From Luidia sarsii (Eukaryota; Echinodermata; Asteroidea; Paxillosida; Luidiidae), in NCBI GenBank assembly GCA_949987565.1, contig OX465104.1, forward strand, positions 1,686,590 to 1,750,589: a DNA stretch of 64,000 bases, written 5' to 3'. Position 1 is the stretch's first letter, and each line of letters begins with the position of its first letter. Positions 56,145-64,000 of this stretch are shown piece by piece. Position numbers and translations under genes: made by a program. Below the pieces are notes generated by a model, which worked only from the letters and a program-made list of their open reading frames with translations, was not told the DNA's origin and did no database searches.

Positions 56145-59100
56145 ATAGGGGCTTAGGCAGGAACACTGTTTACCGGTACATTGTATGTGCTGGGACCAGT
56201 CAGGCGGATATGGGTTAAGACTGAAATTTCAAGCTTGAACTCCATTAATACTAGTCTACATGTCATCAAAAACATTTCTTGAAAAAAGAAGAAGCCTGAA
56301 ACAGCATGGAAAGAAAGCTTCCTGTCGAAACCATGAAAGGCTCAGTAAATGTAGAGGTATGCGTAGTGTGCATACATGTGCACAGCACATGCCAGCACGT
56401 GCCAGGCAGGAAACTCATATATGCACGTAGGGCACATCTGCTTTTAAAAAACAAATTCAGGACAAGTACGATCCTGCAGTCACTAAAGAAGAGATATACA
56501 TGGTGTCACCGCAAACCTTTCACTAGACTTGCTGTCTAGTATAGTGTACTTTGACTATTTCCAAACAAAACCTTTTGAAAAATCTTGAAAAATGGCAAAG
56601 AAAACATTGACTAGACCGGGACTTTAAAGCCCCTACACACCATTGGTAAAAAGGCATGAAATAACACACCTGTGAAAGTTTCAGCTCAATCCGTAAACCA
56701 TGTCGCGAATTTATTTTGAAAAACTGGCTCATTTTTTCATCAAAAAAGGATCGTAAAATGCACCTAATAGAATTTCCAATAGTGCGTTTAAACTGGAGAA
56801 TTGCAAGTAAATCTCGAAAAAGTCGTTGGTAATTGCGAATGGAGTAAAAAAAACTGGATTTGTGCAAACGGTGTGTGGGGGCTTTTTTTCCGAAAGGCGT
56901 TTTAAAACGACCATTGGAAATTCATACAAAGTTCCACTTTTCATGAAAATGGCAGCATTCCAAACGCTAAAAGTTCACAGCATGTCTGATAATGGTATTT
57001 ACTTCCTCTTGAGTAAGTAACTTTTACAAAAAATTGTCAGGTCGTAATTTGGATTTGTGCAAATGGTGTGTAGGGGCTTTAAAACTCACGTGACTGTCAC
57101 GTCACTTAAAAGTTTTACAGTTGATGTCCGTTTGAAATTTCTTGAAAAAATGCCTGATCGCACCGTGCTGAAATGGCTTCCTGTTGAAAACTTGAAACCA
57201 TGAAAGACTCAGTGAATGTACAGGTATGCAGAGTGTGCATACATGTACAGCACATGCCGGGCAGGAAACACATACGCACGTAGGGCACATCGGCTTAACA
57301 AATTCAGGACAAGTACGATCCTGCAGCCGCTAGACTCCTTGTCTAGAACTTTGACTATTTCCAAACAAAATTCCTCTTGAAAAATCTGGAAAAATGGTCA
57401 TGAAAACTTTGACTAGACCGGGACTTTATCGTTAATTATCATTATTATTAGCTTTTCCGCCGCTTCCAGGGAAGCGGAAAAGCTATATCTGTTGTTCAGC
57501 TTTTTTAGCTTTTCCGCCGCTTCCAGGGAAGCGGAAAAGCTATATCTTTTGTTAGGCTTTTTCTTAGTCTTCTTCTTCTTCTCCCCTAAAGCCCATAGAC
57601 AATGCACAGGGGTTTTGTAAGCACGACTTTGGTCATTGAACAGACTTGGATTTTTTTCAAACGTGGCAAATGCATAAAGCCCATGCTGAAATTGATCCTA
57701 AACACCTTGATGTCATCATGACGTCATCACGTGTCACGTGACCTTGCTTTGAAGGGGCAAATTTCAAAATCCATTAAAAGCAAAAGTGCAAGTTCGTTTG
57801 GTTTCAACTTTGCACTGTATCTAAGTTGGGAAAAGGTGTATCCAAAAATTGCCATCGATTGACCGTGACGTCATCTCATGAATATTTATGAGGTCATGAA
57901 CTTTTCATATTTTCACATTGAAATGAGCATATTTGGCCAACGGAGCGAGATTTTTTTCATTTTTTCTTTGATATCTATTGGGGACATGGTTTAGAAACAC
58001 CTTCCGGAGCCAAAATGTCGTTACGCAATCATGACGTCATCAAAATGTGTGATTTTAAAACACATATAAGGCATTGGCCGATCATCTCGAAATTTGGTAT
58101 GTAGTTAGCTATCGTGCTAGACATTCCAAATCTAAAGTTTGGAACCGAAGGACCATTGTTTATATTTTTTATGAATTTTTGAATACCACACTCGAGTCCC
58201 ATAGGCTTTGTGCACAAAATATGTACATGCGTTTTGGAGTAGGAATGGGGCTATTCTATGACTTGTTACAAACAGAAGCGGAAAAGCTCTATGCTCTGTT
58301 TCACAACAGACATATATTTCTCGTTTAGTCTTCTTCTTCTTCTCCCCCAAAGCCCATAGACAATGCACAGGGGTTTTGTAAGCACGACTTTGGTCATTGA
58401 ACAGACTTGGATTTTTTTCAAACGTGGCAAATGCATAAAGCCCATGCTGAAATTGACCCTAAACACCTTGATATCATCATGACGTCATCACGTGTCACGT
58501 GACCTTGCTTTGAAGGGGCAAATTTCAAAATCCATTAAAAGCAAAAGTACAAGTTCGTTTGGTTTCAACTTTGCACTGTATCTAAGTTGGGAAAAGGTGT
58601 ATCCAAAAATTGCCATCGATTGACTGTGACGTCATCTCATGAATATTTATGAGGTCATGAACTTTTCATATTTTCACATTGAAATGAGCATATTTGGCCA
58701 ACGGAGCGAGATTTTTTTCATTTTTTCGTTGATATCTATTGTGGACATGGTTTAGAAACACCTTCCGGAGCCAAAATGTCACTACGCAATCATGACGTCA
58801 TCGAAACGTGTGATTTTAAAACACATGTAAGGCATTGGCCGATCATCTCGAAATTTGGTATGTAGTTAGCTATCGTGCTAGACATTCCAAATCTAAAGTT
58901 TGGAACCGAAGGTCCATTGTTTATATTTTTTATGAATTTTTGAATACCACACTCGAGTCCCATAGGCTTTGTGCACAAAATATGTACATGCGTTTTGGAG
59001 TAGGAATGGGGCTATTCTATGACTTGTTAAAAACAGAAGCGGAAAAGCTCTATGCTCTGTTTCACAACAGACATATATTTCTCGTTTTAATTTTATTTGT

Positions 59101-60031
59101 CATCAACACACCGGACAAGATAAAACACACAATAGGGACAATACTAGACAAGTTGACAGGAGCTTAAAAAGTGAACCCAATCACTATTGCTTAAAGGCAA
59201 ACAGCCCCAAAACAACGAAAAAAGGACAAAAATACAATGGGAAAAAGTCCCTTGGAAGTGACTGGGCAGGGCAAGCCAAAGTCCAGTCAAAGGCCATGTT
59301 CGCACTGGACTTATTTTTTAACGAGACCGTAGGTAACATTCCAATGGGTAAATCTTCCCGGCGTCCACACTTAGACTATCGACGTGGGTAAATTAACCAT
59401 TATAGCTGGTAAAAAATAACCGACTGGCGCATACAAACGCATGATGTCGTGTCCGCACTGGACTTTTCGACTCGATTAAACTCACCTGGTCAATTTCACC
59501 AAGCACAAGTACATGTAGTCGCTCGGTTAAACGACCCATTCGAGTCAGGTAAGTTACCCGGGAGGAAAACATCCTGGGCTGTCCGCATTGGACTTAAAAC
59601 GGTCTTCCATTTGATTCAAAGAGATTTTGCCCTTCCTAGACGTGGTAAACAATGAATGCTCAGTGCTTTAATTGCCCGGTGCCTGATAAAAATATTTCAG
59701 GCAGCTCGGGCAGGATTCGAACCCGCGACTCCCGATTTCTAGTACGGATGTCTTCCATTTGCTCAGTTAGTTTACCCAAAATAAGTCCAGTGCGGACACG
59801 GCTAAAGTTTTCTTTGTCATTTTTTTGTCAATTTTTTTTTTTTTTTTTTGCTCAAAATTCGACCCTTGCACCACTGCCAGAGGCGAGTGACACCTTGGGG
59901 CATTCATGGGGTATATCGAGCCTGGAGAGTGGGGATGAATGCCTACCCCCGCGGTGGTAGTTGCAGTGGTCCAGCGGGCCCAGCCGGCTAGTCTTGGGGA
60001 GAACTGGCTCCATCTCCAGGCCGGTCGACAT
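46347..60031 (-). CDS. STOM: Stomatin copy B (6 coding exons, 311 aa with the predicted first exon)
   Basis: Second stomatin gene, same family and strand as copy A. Exons in transcript order: 60031-59947 (predicted), 53599-53499, 52331-52176, 51413-51154, 49963-49885, 46601-46347; they sum to 936 nt. The hairpin reads [18 protein letters not shown] then [11 protein letters not shown], with the conserved Pro and Cys. The SPFH domain begins [16 protein letters not shown], and [17 protein letters not shown] and [19 protein letters not shown] follow. After STIVFPLP the tail diverges from copy [16 protein letters not shown] continues about 20 more residues to MPDVS. If the far exon is wrong, the ATG at 53585 would give 278 aa. 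The intron between exons 4 and 5 (coding order 5 and 6) contains the 21-bp minisatellite. Confidence 0.93.
46660..49835 (+). repeat. 21-bp minisatellite, ~3.15 kb, about 150 copies, in a stomatin B intron
   Basis: Unit ATGCTATCCCAGTTCATCTC plus T. Common variants are G for A in CTATGC, TTT for TCT in CATCTC, and occasional CATCTCATCT duplications. Because the period is a multiple of three, frames of up to 1048 codons stay open (MLSQFIS and EMNWDSI repeats), but none has gene context. It fills nearly the whole intron between exons at 49885 and 46601. Confidence 0.97.
50070..50210. mobile_element. Half of an AAAGGCCCAATACAACATTGG MITE
   Basis: AAAGGCCCAATACAACATTG-GGAAGATCGGAAAACAT then GGATTCT-like interior; the right half is missing. 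Confidence 0.6.
50235..50395. mobile_element. Family A head-to-head dimer
   Basis: AAATCTCAAAAGCTAGAGGG .. GATCCTAGCAGGACCTTTC and its near-perfect complement meet at CCGAAAGG, followed by the family 3' end GTCATTTTAGTCAGTGAGCA. Confidence 0.85.
50520..50660. mobile_element. Half of the AAACCCGGCTTAGGCTC MITE
   Basis: CAAAAACCCGGCTTAGGCTC-AGGCTCCGG matches the left end of 4207-4458. Confidence 0.65.
51556..51698. repeat. 66-bp inverted repeat, 11-nt loop (family B flank)
   Basis: Arms 51556-51621 and 51633-51698 differ at one position (GCGGAGAC vs GCGGTGAC); the loop is ACCGGAGGAAC. Arms begin GGATAAATAGGTTTGCGG. Lies in the stomatin B intron between exons 51413 and 52176. Confidence 0.9.
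51885..52140. mobile_element. SINE-2 fragment abutting a truncated hAT-like MITE
   Basis: CCAGCTCGGTGGTCAAGACA then AAGCGGGAGTTGTGGGTTTG; from about 51945 the MITE interior (TGAGCGCTTACGTGACCGAG, GCAGGGGTGCAGGCGCC) continues to CTCACATCCCTG. Confidence 0.6.
52435..52795 (+). repeat. 15-bp tandem repeat GGGGTCATCAGACTG
   Basis: About 24 units; variable triplet ATCAGA/ATCACA/ATGACA, and a shortened GGGGTCAGACT unit recurs in register three times, showing a higher-order repeat. In the stomatin B intron. Confidence 0.95.
53030..53375. mobile_element. Two family A fragments
   Basis: TTTGAGAAAGGTCCTGCTAG-GATCGAAACATCAGGCCC at 53098-53140 and a decayed TGATCCTAGCAGGACCTTCC at 53300-53320. Confidence 0.7.
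53716..54091. mobile_element. ~375-bp MITE, AAAGGCCCTGTACAACATTGG family
   Basis: AAAGGCCCTGTACAACATTG to CAATGTTGTATCGGGCCTTT; interior palindrome GTTTATCACTCGCGAGTGAT. Sits just upstream of the stomatin B exon at 53599, mirroring 37752 upstream of stomatin A. Confidence 0.85.
54595..54814. mobile_element. 220-bp MITE, AGACCGATTGC family
   Basis: AGACCGATTGCACGGCCACT to GTGGTCGCACAATCGGTCT with CATGCCATCACGTGACTTAT/ATAAGTCAAGTGACGGCATG inside each end. Confidence 0.85.
55103..55735. mobile_element. ~630-bp composite MITE, GTTTCCACTGGACT family
   Basis: AAAGCCACGTCTCCACTGGA to GTCCTGTGGAAACGCGGCTTT. A second left end (AAGCCGCGTTTTCACTGGAC) lies at 55247, so two copies are stacked. Interior full of GGTCAAATTTGACC words. 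Confidence 0.8.
55740..56600. other. Intergenic/intron DNA with a (GT)n run
   Basis: (GT)n at about 56115-56145. 56310-56520 resembles 57170-57340 (AAACCATGAAAGACTCAGTG, ATGTACAGCACATGCC-type blocks), i.e. a dispersed repeat on both sides of the 56.6-kb MITE. Confidence 0.45.
56624..57083. mobile_element. ~460-bp MITE, TTAAAGCCCCTACACACCATT family
   Basis: TTTAAAGCCCCTACACACCA to ATGGTGTGTAGGGGCTTTAAA. Internal GATTTGTGCAAACGGTGTGT repeats the end motif. Confidence 0.8.
57440..59090 (+). mobile_element. Element with palindromic AGCTTTTCCGCCGCTTCC ends and two ~760-bp direct copies
   Basis: Two 35-bp palindromes (AGCTTTTCCGCCGCTTCCAG-GGAAGCGGAAAAGCT) at 57451 and 57507 lead a unit at about 57560-58325, repeated almost base for base at 58329-59085. 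Each unit ends AGAAGCGGAAAAGCTCTATG then TTCTCGTTT. No coding potential. Confidence 0.85.
59270..59830 (+). mobile_element. SINE-1 tail split by a MITE (59289-59807)
   Basis: CAAAGTCCAGTCAA before and AAGTTTTCTTTGTCA after the MITE are contiguous in other SINE-1 copies. The MITE runs AGGCCATGTTCGCACTGGAC to CAGTGCGGACACGGCTA. Confidence 0.75.
59698..59770 (-). mobile_element. tRNA-like SINE-2 head, nested in the MITE
   Basis: On the - strand the B box reads GGGTTCGAATCCTGCCCGAG-CTGCC, the best-preserved copy in the window; the A-box end is decayed. Confidence 0.6.
59947..60031 (-). CDS. STOM: Predicted first coding exon of stomatin copy B
   Basis: A GC-rich, non-repetitive island in repeat-rich DNA. 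On the - strand, ATG at 60031 opens 28 codons ([16 protein letters not shown], then [12 protein letters not shown]) plus one G before the donor GTAGGC at 59946. The next stomatin B exon opens at 53599 with AC, so G+AC gives Asp and the join reads [12 protein letters not shown] in frame. A 3' splice-like TTTCTCGGCAG lies at about 60128, so the 5' UTR may itself be spliced. The intron would be 6.3 kb. Support is phase, strand, spacing and a plausible polar cytosolic tail; no homologue was recognised. Confidence 0.55.
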
Positions 60032-60274
60032 GCTGAGAGGAGGGGTGGGCAGAAGCGGGGTCAGCAGAGCGCGCAGATAGACGGCACCGCTTGCCGTGCT
60101 GACTGCCTGGTTGCTTGGCCTTGATCTGCCGAGAAACGAGGACGGGGATAAGGTCAGGTCACACAGTATGAGGCAGGATGTCCGCTACATCGGGCTTCCC
60201 GCTGGAATTGTGTCAATCTCCTCAGGTGGCAACCAATAACATTGCACAATGAATAGTTTGGGCAAGCCTCGCGC

Positions 60275-60840
60275 TAAATTTTTTTTAACTAGCCCACCGG
60301 GCTAGTAAATTGAGTTTTTTACTAGCCCGCAGCAAGTTTGACTAGCCCTGTATAATTAATATTGAATTTAACACAAGGTCAAGTAGATAAAGGTGATATA
60401 CAAAAATGTTGCAAACTGCTTACTGACTAAAATTACCAAAATGTAAATCTGAAATTTAGTGGGCCTGACGTTTCGATCCTAGCAGGACCTTTCTCAAAGG
60501 CAGAGTGACAAGGACAAAACAGATACATACATGTACACGAAGGAAGGGGGGAGAGAGTGAATAGGACACGGATGAGAAACAAAGGACAAAGAGTGAAGCT
60601 GGTAGGGAGAGATCAAAGGGAAGGGCAAGGAGTAGGGTAGGGACAAGGTCAAGTAAAACAAATTATTAGTTTCTACTTTCTCATCCCCGCCCGCATTGTT
60701 TTTTGCCTCCACACCGCTGCCTACTTTTTACTAGTCCTCCGGGCTAGCAAAGTGGGCCATTCTACAAGCCCGCAGCTGTTTTTACTATCTACAATGACCG
60801 TCGGGCTAGTGCTAAGGTCAAGCCCTGTTGGGTTTTGATT
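60275..60840. mobile_element. GGGCTAGTAAA-family MITE carrying a family A insertion
   Basis: Homologous to 25785-26010 in the reverse sense; the region between GGTCAAGTA and AAACAAATT is the inserted retroelement. Confidence 0.8.
60386..60642 (-). mobile_element. Family A retroelement, full-length 257-bp copy with 13-bp target duplication
   Basis: Flanked by ACAAGGTCAAGTA at 60373-60385 and 60643-60655. On the - strand it begins CCCTACCCTACTCCTTGCCC, carries GCC-TTTGAGAAAGGTCCTGC-TAGGATCGAAACGTCAGGC near the middle and ends TGCAACATTTTTGTATATCA with a short extension. No open frame, so it is non-autonomous. Confidence 0.85.
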
Positions 60841-60849
60841 TATATCCAC

Positions 60850-60970
60850 TTTATTTCTGTGCCTTTGAGAAAGGTCCTGCTAGGATCGAAACGTCATCAT
60901 TGGGCCCTCTAACTTTTGAGATTCATGTATTGCAGGTCACTTTAGTTGGTGAGCAGTTTGCAATTCAAGT
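60850..60970 (+). mobile_element. Family A fragment
   Basis: CTTTGAGAAAGGTCCTGCTA-GGATCGAAACGTCATC, then TTTTGAGATTCATG and TTTAGTTGGTGAGCAGTTTG. Confidence 0.7.
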
Positions 60971-61127
60971 ACTGCAGTAGCTCACCATTAATTTACCTAG
61001 CGATGGGTGTCAGAAATTGATTCACAGCCCCAGCCAAAGCCTGAGCCGCAGTTTCGAAAAGGCATGTACTGAATCGTCCAAGGAAACATCCTAAACAAAG
61101 CCCCTTGCACAGTCTAAGGTGCTATGG

Positions 61128-61215
61128 GCTGTTTCCACTGGACTTAAAATGGGAAAAGTAACCATCGTTTCAGTTACTTTGACCAATATAAGTCCCGTGG
61201 AAACGCGTCCTTAAA
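61128..61215. mobile_element. Short (~88-bp) GTTTCCACTGGACTT MITE derivative
   Basis: GGGCTGTTTCCACTGGACTT to AAGTCCCGTGGAAACGCGTC; only the ends and about 45 bp of interior remain. Confidence 0.7.
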
Positions 61216-61700
61216 ACCCTAGATCCCCCTCACTGTAATAGCCTAACTCTATCCTGCTGATCCCAACAGTATCCAACAAGCATGAAAGTGTGAAGCCTGC
61301 TGATCCCAACAGTATCCAACAGTGGATACTGTTGGGTTCAGCAGGGTCCTGCAATGATGGTAATATTGCAGTAGCTTTGCATACAATGCCAGCCCCAACA
61401 AAATCCAACTGTATTGTACAGTGTTGATCCCAGCAAAGACTAACACTCAAGTAACAGACAATTGTTAGGCCTTTTCTTTTGGGACTTTTCTCTTGGGCCT
61501 TTTCTTTGGGGTCTTTGTTTTTGGGCTTTTCTATGTATATATTTTTGGGACTATCTTCATTGTGTGGCTGCCAGGCCAGACAACCATGCTGACCCCAACA
61601 ATCCTCAACACAGTTTTTTTTAGTACTGTACACTGCTGAACCCAACAGAGGACAACAGGCCCCAAAATTTGTTGGCTTCTGTTGGAGTCAGCAGGGTTAG
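61216..61700. repeat. CCCAACAG/ATCCAACA-rich imperfect repeats
   Basis: CTGATCCCAACAGTATCCAA recurs near 61257 and 61299, followed by an inverted GTTGGGTTCAGCAGG near 61330. The (-) frames here do not resemble a family. Confidence 0.45.
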
Positions 61701-62077
61701 GGTTTTAAGAACTGCTTGTGTAATCAGGAAAAGAATACTTCACGATCACATTGCACATTCATGCCAAACTGTCACTGGTCTAGTTCCTTCCTCCACGGTT
61801 TTCATTTTAATTGTTCCAGCCGGGTGTTGATGACCCCCCGAGGTGGCAAGTTTCAGAGGCGAATACCTGATGAGGTGGGGTGGCCCTCCGAAGTGTAGTG
61901 AGGCACAGCGGCACCCGCACCTCACAGTTTCATGCGCAGGGTAGGGTTTCCCTTAAACTGTGAGGCGACCCACCTCATCACACTTTTGATGGGCCGCGTC
62001 ACTCCGGCAAACGTGACACATCAGGGGTCAAAAATCATGACGCTTGAAAAGATGTAACACACAAAAACAATAGCACC

Positions 62078-62481
62078 TTAAGGCCATTTCACACTAGACA
62101 AATCTTGGGGTTGACGCGGGATTGAAAATCGACGACGTTTCCCACTTGCCAATTTTCATCCCCGTGTCATCACCCCGCGATTGCTTTCAACCCGGGTTGA
62201 ACTCGACCCTGCTCCGGACCAGGGTTGAAATTTCGCAACCCGGGTTGAAAACGCCCCGGGTTGAGAGCCGTGGGATTTGTTTATCATTATTGACGCATGC
62301 GTAGTGTTGTACAACGCGCTCGCAATGCGCTGCACAAGTTTCAGGGTCGAAATAAGCTCGCTCTGCACGAATCAAGTGTGAAACGATACCGGGTTGAACG
62401 TGGGGTTGAAAAATTCGATTTTCATCCCGGGACGAGAATTTTTCAACCTGGGTTGGGAGGCTGTAGTGGGAAAAGGCTTTT
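62078..62481. mobile_element. ~404-bp MITE, TTAAGGCCATTTCACACTAG family
   Basis: TTAAGGCCATTTCACACTAG to GTAGTGGGAAAAGGCTTTTA. Interior repeats CAACCCGGGTTGAA palindromes. Confidence 0.8.
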
Positions 62482-62559
62482 AGACTGTGCAAGAGGCTTT
62501 CTTTTTTTAAAGGATGCTTCCATGGACTACTGCCTTTTCAAAACTAAGGCTCGGGCTTT

Positions 62560-62692
62560 AGCCGTATTTCCATTGGACTTAATTTTTTGTGACACAATTT
62601 TTTGGCCCGTGTGGACCAGACCAAAAAAAACTGGTTTTTGAATCGCGATTTAAATCGTGAATATTATTTCCGTAGTGGGAACGGCCCTCATG
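62560..62692. mobile_element. Half MITE with AATCGCGATTTAAATCG core
   Basis: GCCGTATTTCCATTGGACTT .. GTAGTGGGAACGGCC; its right half equals 4795-4911, in the TOP3A intron. Confidence 0.65.
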
Positions 62693-62699
62693 TCTACCT

Positions 62700-63320
62700 T
62701 GACCTTACATCATGTATGTGAATGATCTCTGATGGCTCCAAACTCAAAGCAGGGCTAGCTGAGAGCTACAGTTACTGTTCATGTACCAGAAAAGTGAGCT
62801 TTGGAACATATAGCAGGGCTCGAAATATCCACAAGACCTTGGACCAAGTCTAGTGATTTCAGCGTGTGACTGAGTGTGACTGCACTGGAACGGATGTCTA
62901 GTGGTTTTTTTCTTGCACCATGAAGAAAATGGCACTCAAATATATCTTTGACTTTGACCTGTACAAGTAAGCAGCATTTTCTAATGGAGGTACATGTATT
63001 CCTTCCACTGTCAGTAGGATTTGGGGTTTATTATTGCAGAGGTCTTGTAACAATAGTTCAGGTACAGAGTCTTCAGTTACTAGACCTGTTGTTTAGTAAA
63101 AAAAAAAAACAATTCTGAAATTCGAGCCCTGCATAGTATTGAGTGCGGGTCACTTATGTGGCATTGCACTACTACATGTACAATGACATCCCAGATCACT
63201 GCACCAGATTGTTGTGATGGCAACAGCAGTACTGCGCAGTGCACAGAGCAACCCTGCTCTTACTAAGACTGCGTGGGAAGGGGTTATCTACCACAAAACA
63301 GGGAGGCAGGGATTAGCCAT
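62700..63320. other. Intergenic DNA, nothing recognised
   Basis: No gene, SINE or MITE ends identified; a few ACATGTA words only. Confidence 0.4.
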
Positions 63321-63334
63321 TCTACTGAGGTCTA

Positions 63335-63740
63335 TCCTCAATCCTCCAAAATCCTCCAACTAATGACATGAAAAATCACATTCAGCCTCAATCCTCCAAA
63401 ATCCTCCTGTACTTTTCACGAAATGAGTGGTGCCCCCTGCCTCAATCCTCCAAAATCCTCTGATCTAAAAGCAATTAAAGCACGCCCCCAAAGGGCACTT
63501 TTGCCTTGGCCCTAAGGGAAGGGTGGGGTGGGAAGGTATCTAAGGTTCATACAGTGTACTTAGTACTGACTGATGATAGACTTGGTTATAGGTCTAATCA
63601 TTGTCCCGCAGCACAATTCCAAAATTGTGTCAATCAATCCTCCAAAATCTTTTCTTGAGTCAAACACCACCCAGCCTCAATCCTCCGAAATCGTCCAATG
63701 CTTCATGTTACTGCCAGCCTCAATCCTCCAAAATCCTTAA
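63335..63740 (+). repeat. Irregularly spaced CCTCAATCCTCCAAAATCCT words
   Basis: The ~20-mer (or close variants) occurs about six times at spacings of roughly 35-190 bp, with unrelated DNA between. Confidence 0.7.
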
Positions 63741-64000
63741 CTTGAAAAATGTTGCATTTAGCCATAAATCCAGCAATGCTTCATGAATCATGCATAATGC
63801 TACCAAAATAATGCCCAACCCTAAGCCAAAGTAAAGATGTAAACAACCAAAGATTATTTCTGTGCAGGTGTATACCGGTACTAAACAAAAAGAATACATT
63901 GTATAGATTTTTACATGTGGGAAAATGAGAACATCATATCATTGAGGATCAGAAAGTTATAAACATCCCATGAACATGAGTAGGCCTACATGTATCATCT

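Noticed and set aside
63335..63740. CRISPR-like array with repeats and unique spacers
   Set aside because: Spacing is irregular, repeats are imperfect and the genome is animal.

Overview
This is animal genomic DNA: short phase-matched exons with GT..AG introns, metazoan proteins, long repeat-filled introns, an interstitial TTAGGG-type tract and no bacterial gene organisation. The protein families and the repeat style (hundreds of bases of MITE-like palindromic elements, frequent ACATGTA motifs) suggest a marine invertebrate, perhaps an echinoderm or another non-vertebrate deuterostome. I cannot fix the phylum from sequence alone.

Four genes can be reconstructed. On the + strand, positions 266-14524 hold the last 13 coding exons of DNA topoisomerase III alpha (TOP3A): the end of the type IA core, a C4 zinc finger, an unusual Gly/Arg-rich exon, two GRF zinc fingers and a terminal zinc knuckle. 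Its 5' exons, including the catalytic tyrosine, lie off the left edge. On the - strand, 29064-22275 is a complete seven-exon phosphomannomutase (PMM2 type, 254 aa). Further right, also on the - strand, are two tandem stomatin genes with identical intron positions: copy A (36953-30969, perhaps with a further 5' exon at 38164) and copy B (60031-46347). Exons 3 and 5 of the two stomatins are far more alike than exons 2 and 4, which suggests gene conversion.

The rest is introns and intergenic DNA packed with mobile and tandem repeats. These include: a ~250-bp retroelement with a hammerhead-ribozyme-like core (two full-length copies, one with a 13-bp target duplication, plus many fragments and head-to-head dimers); a second family with an exact CTGAAGA box; two tRNA-derived SINE families; three 5'-truncated LINE tails; many MITE families (some with empty sites or target duplications visible inside the window); a 60-bp double-palindrome satellite at 40.4-41.7 kb; a ~3.1-kb 21-bp minisatellite in a stomatin intron; and 80-bp and 6-bp tandem arrays in TOP3A introns. 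Long open frames inside these arrays are artefacts of repeat length, not genes.

There is no operon logic. The genes are neighbours with housekeeping roles: DNA decatenation, mannose-1-phosphate supply for glycosylation, and membrane scaffolding. The most unusual content is the ribozyme-like retroelement family and the mosaic divergence of the stomatin pair.
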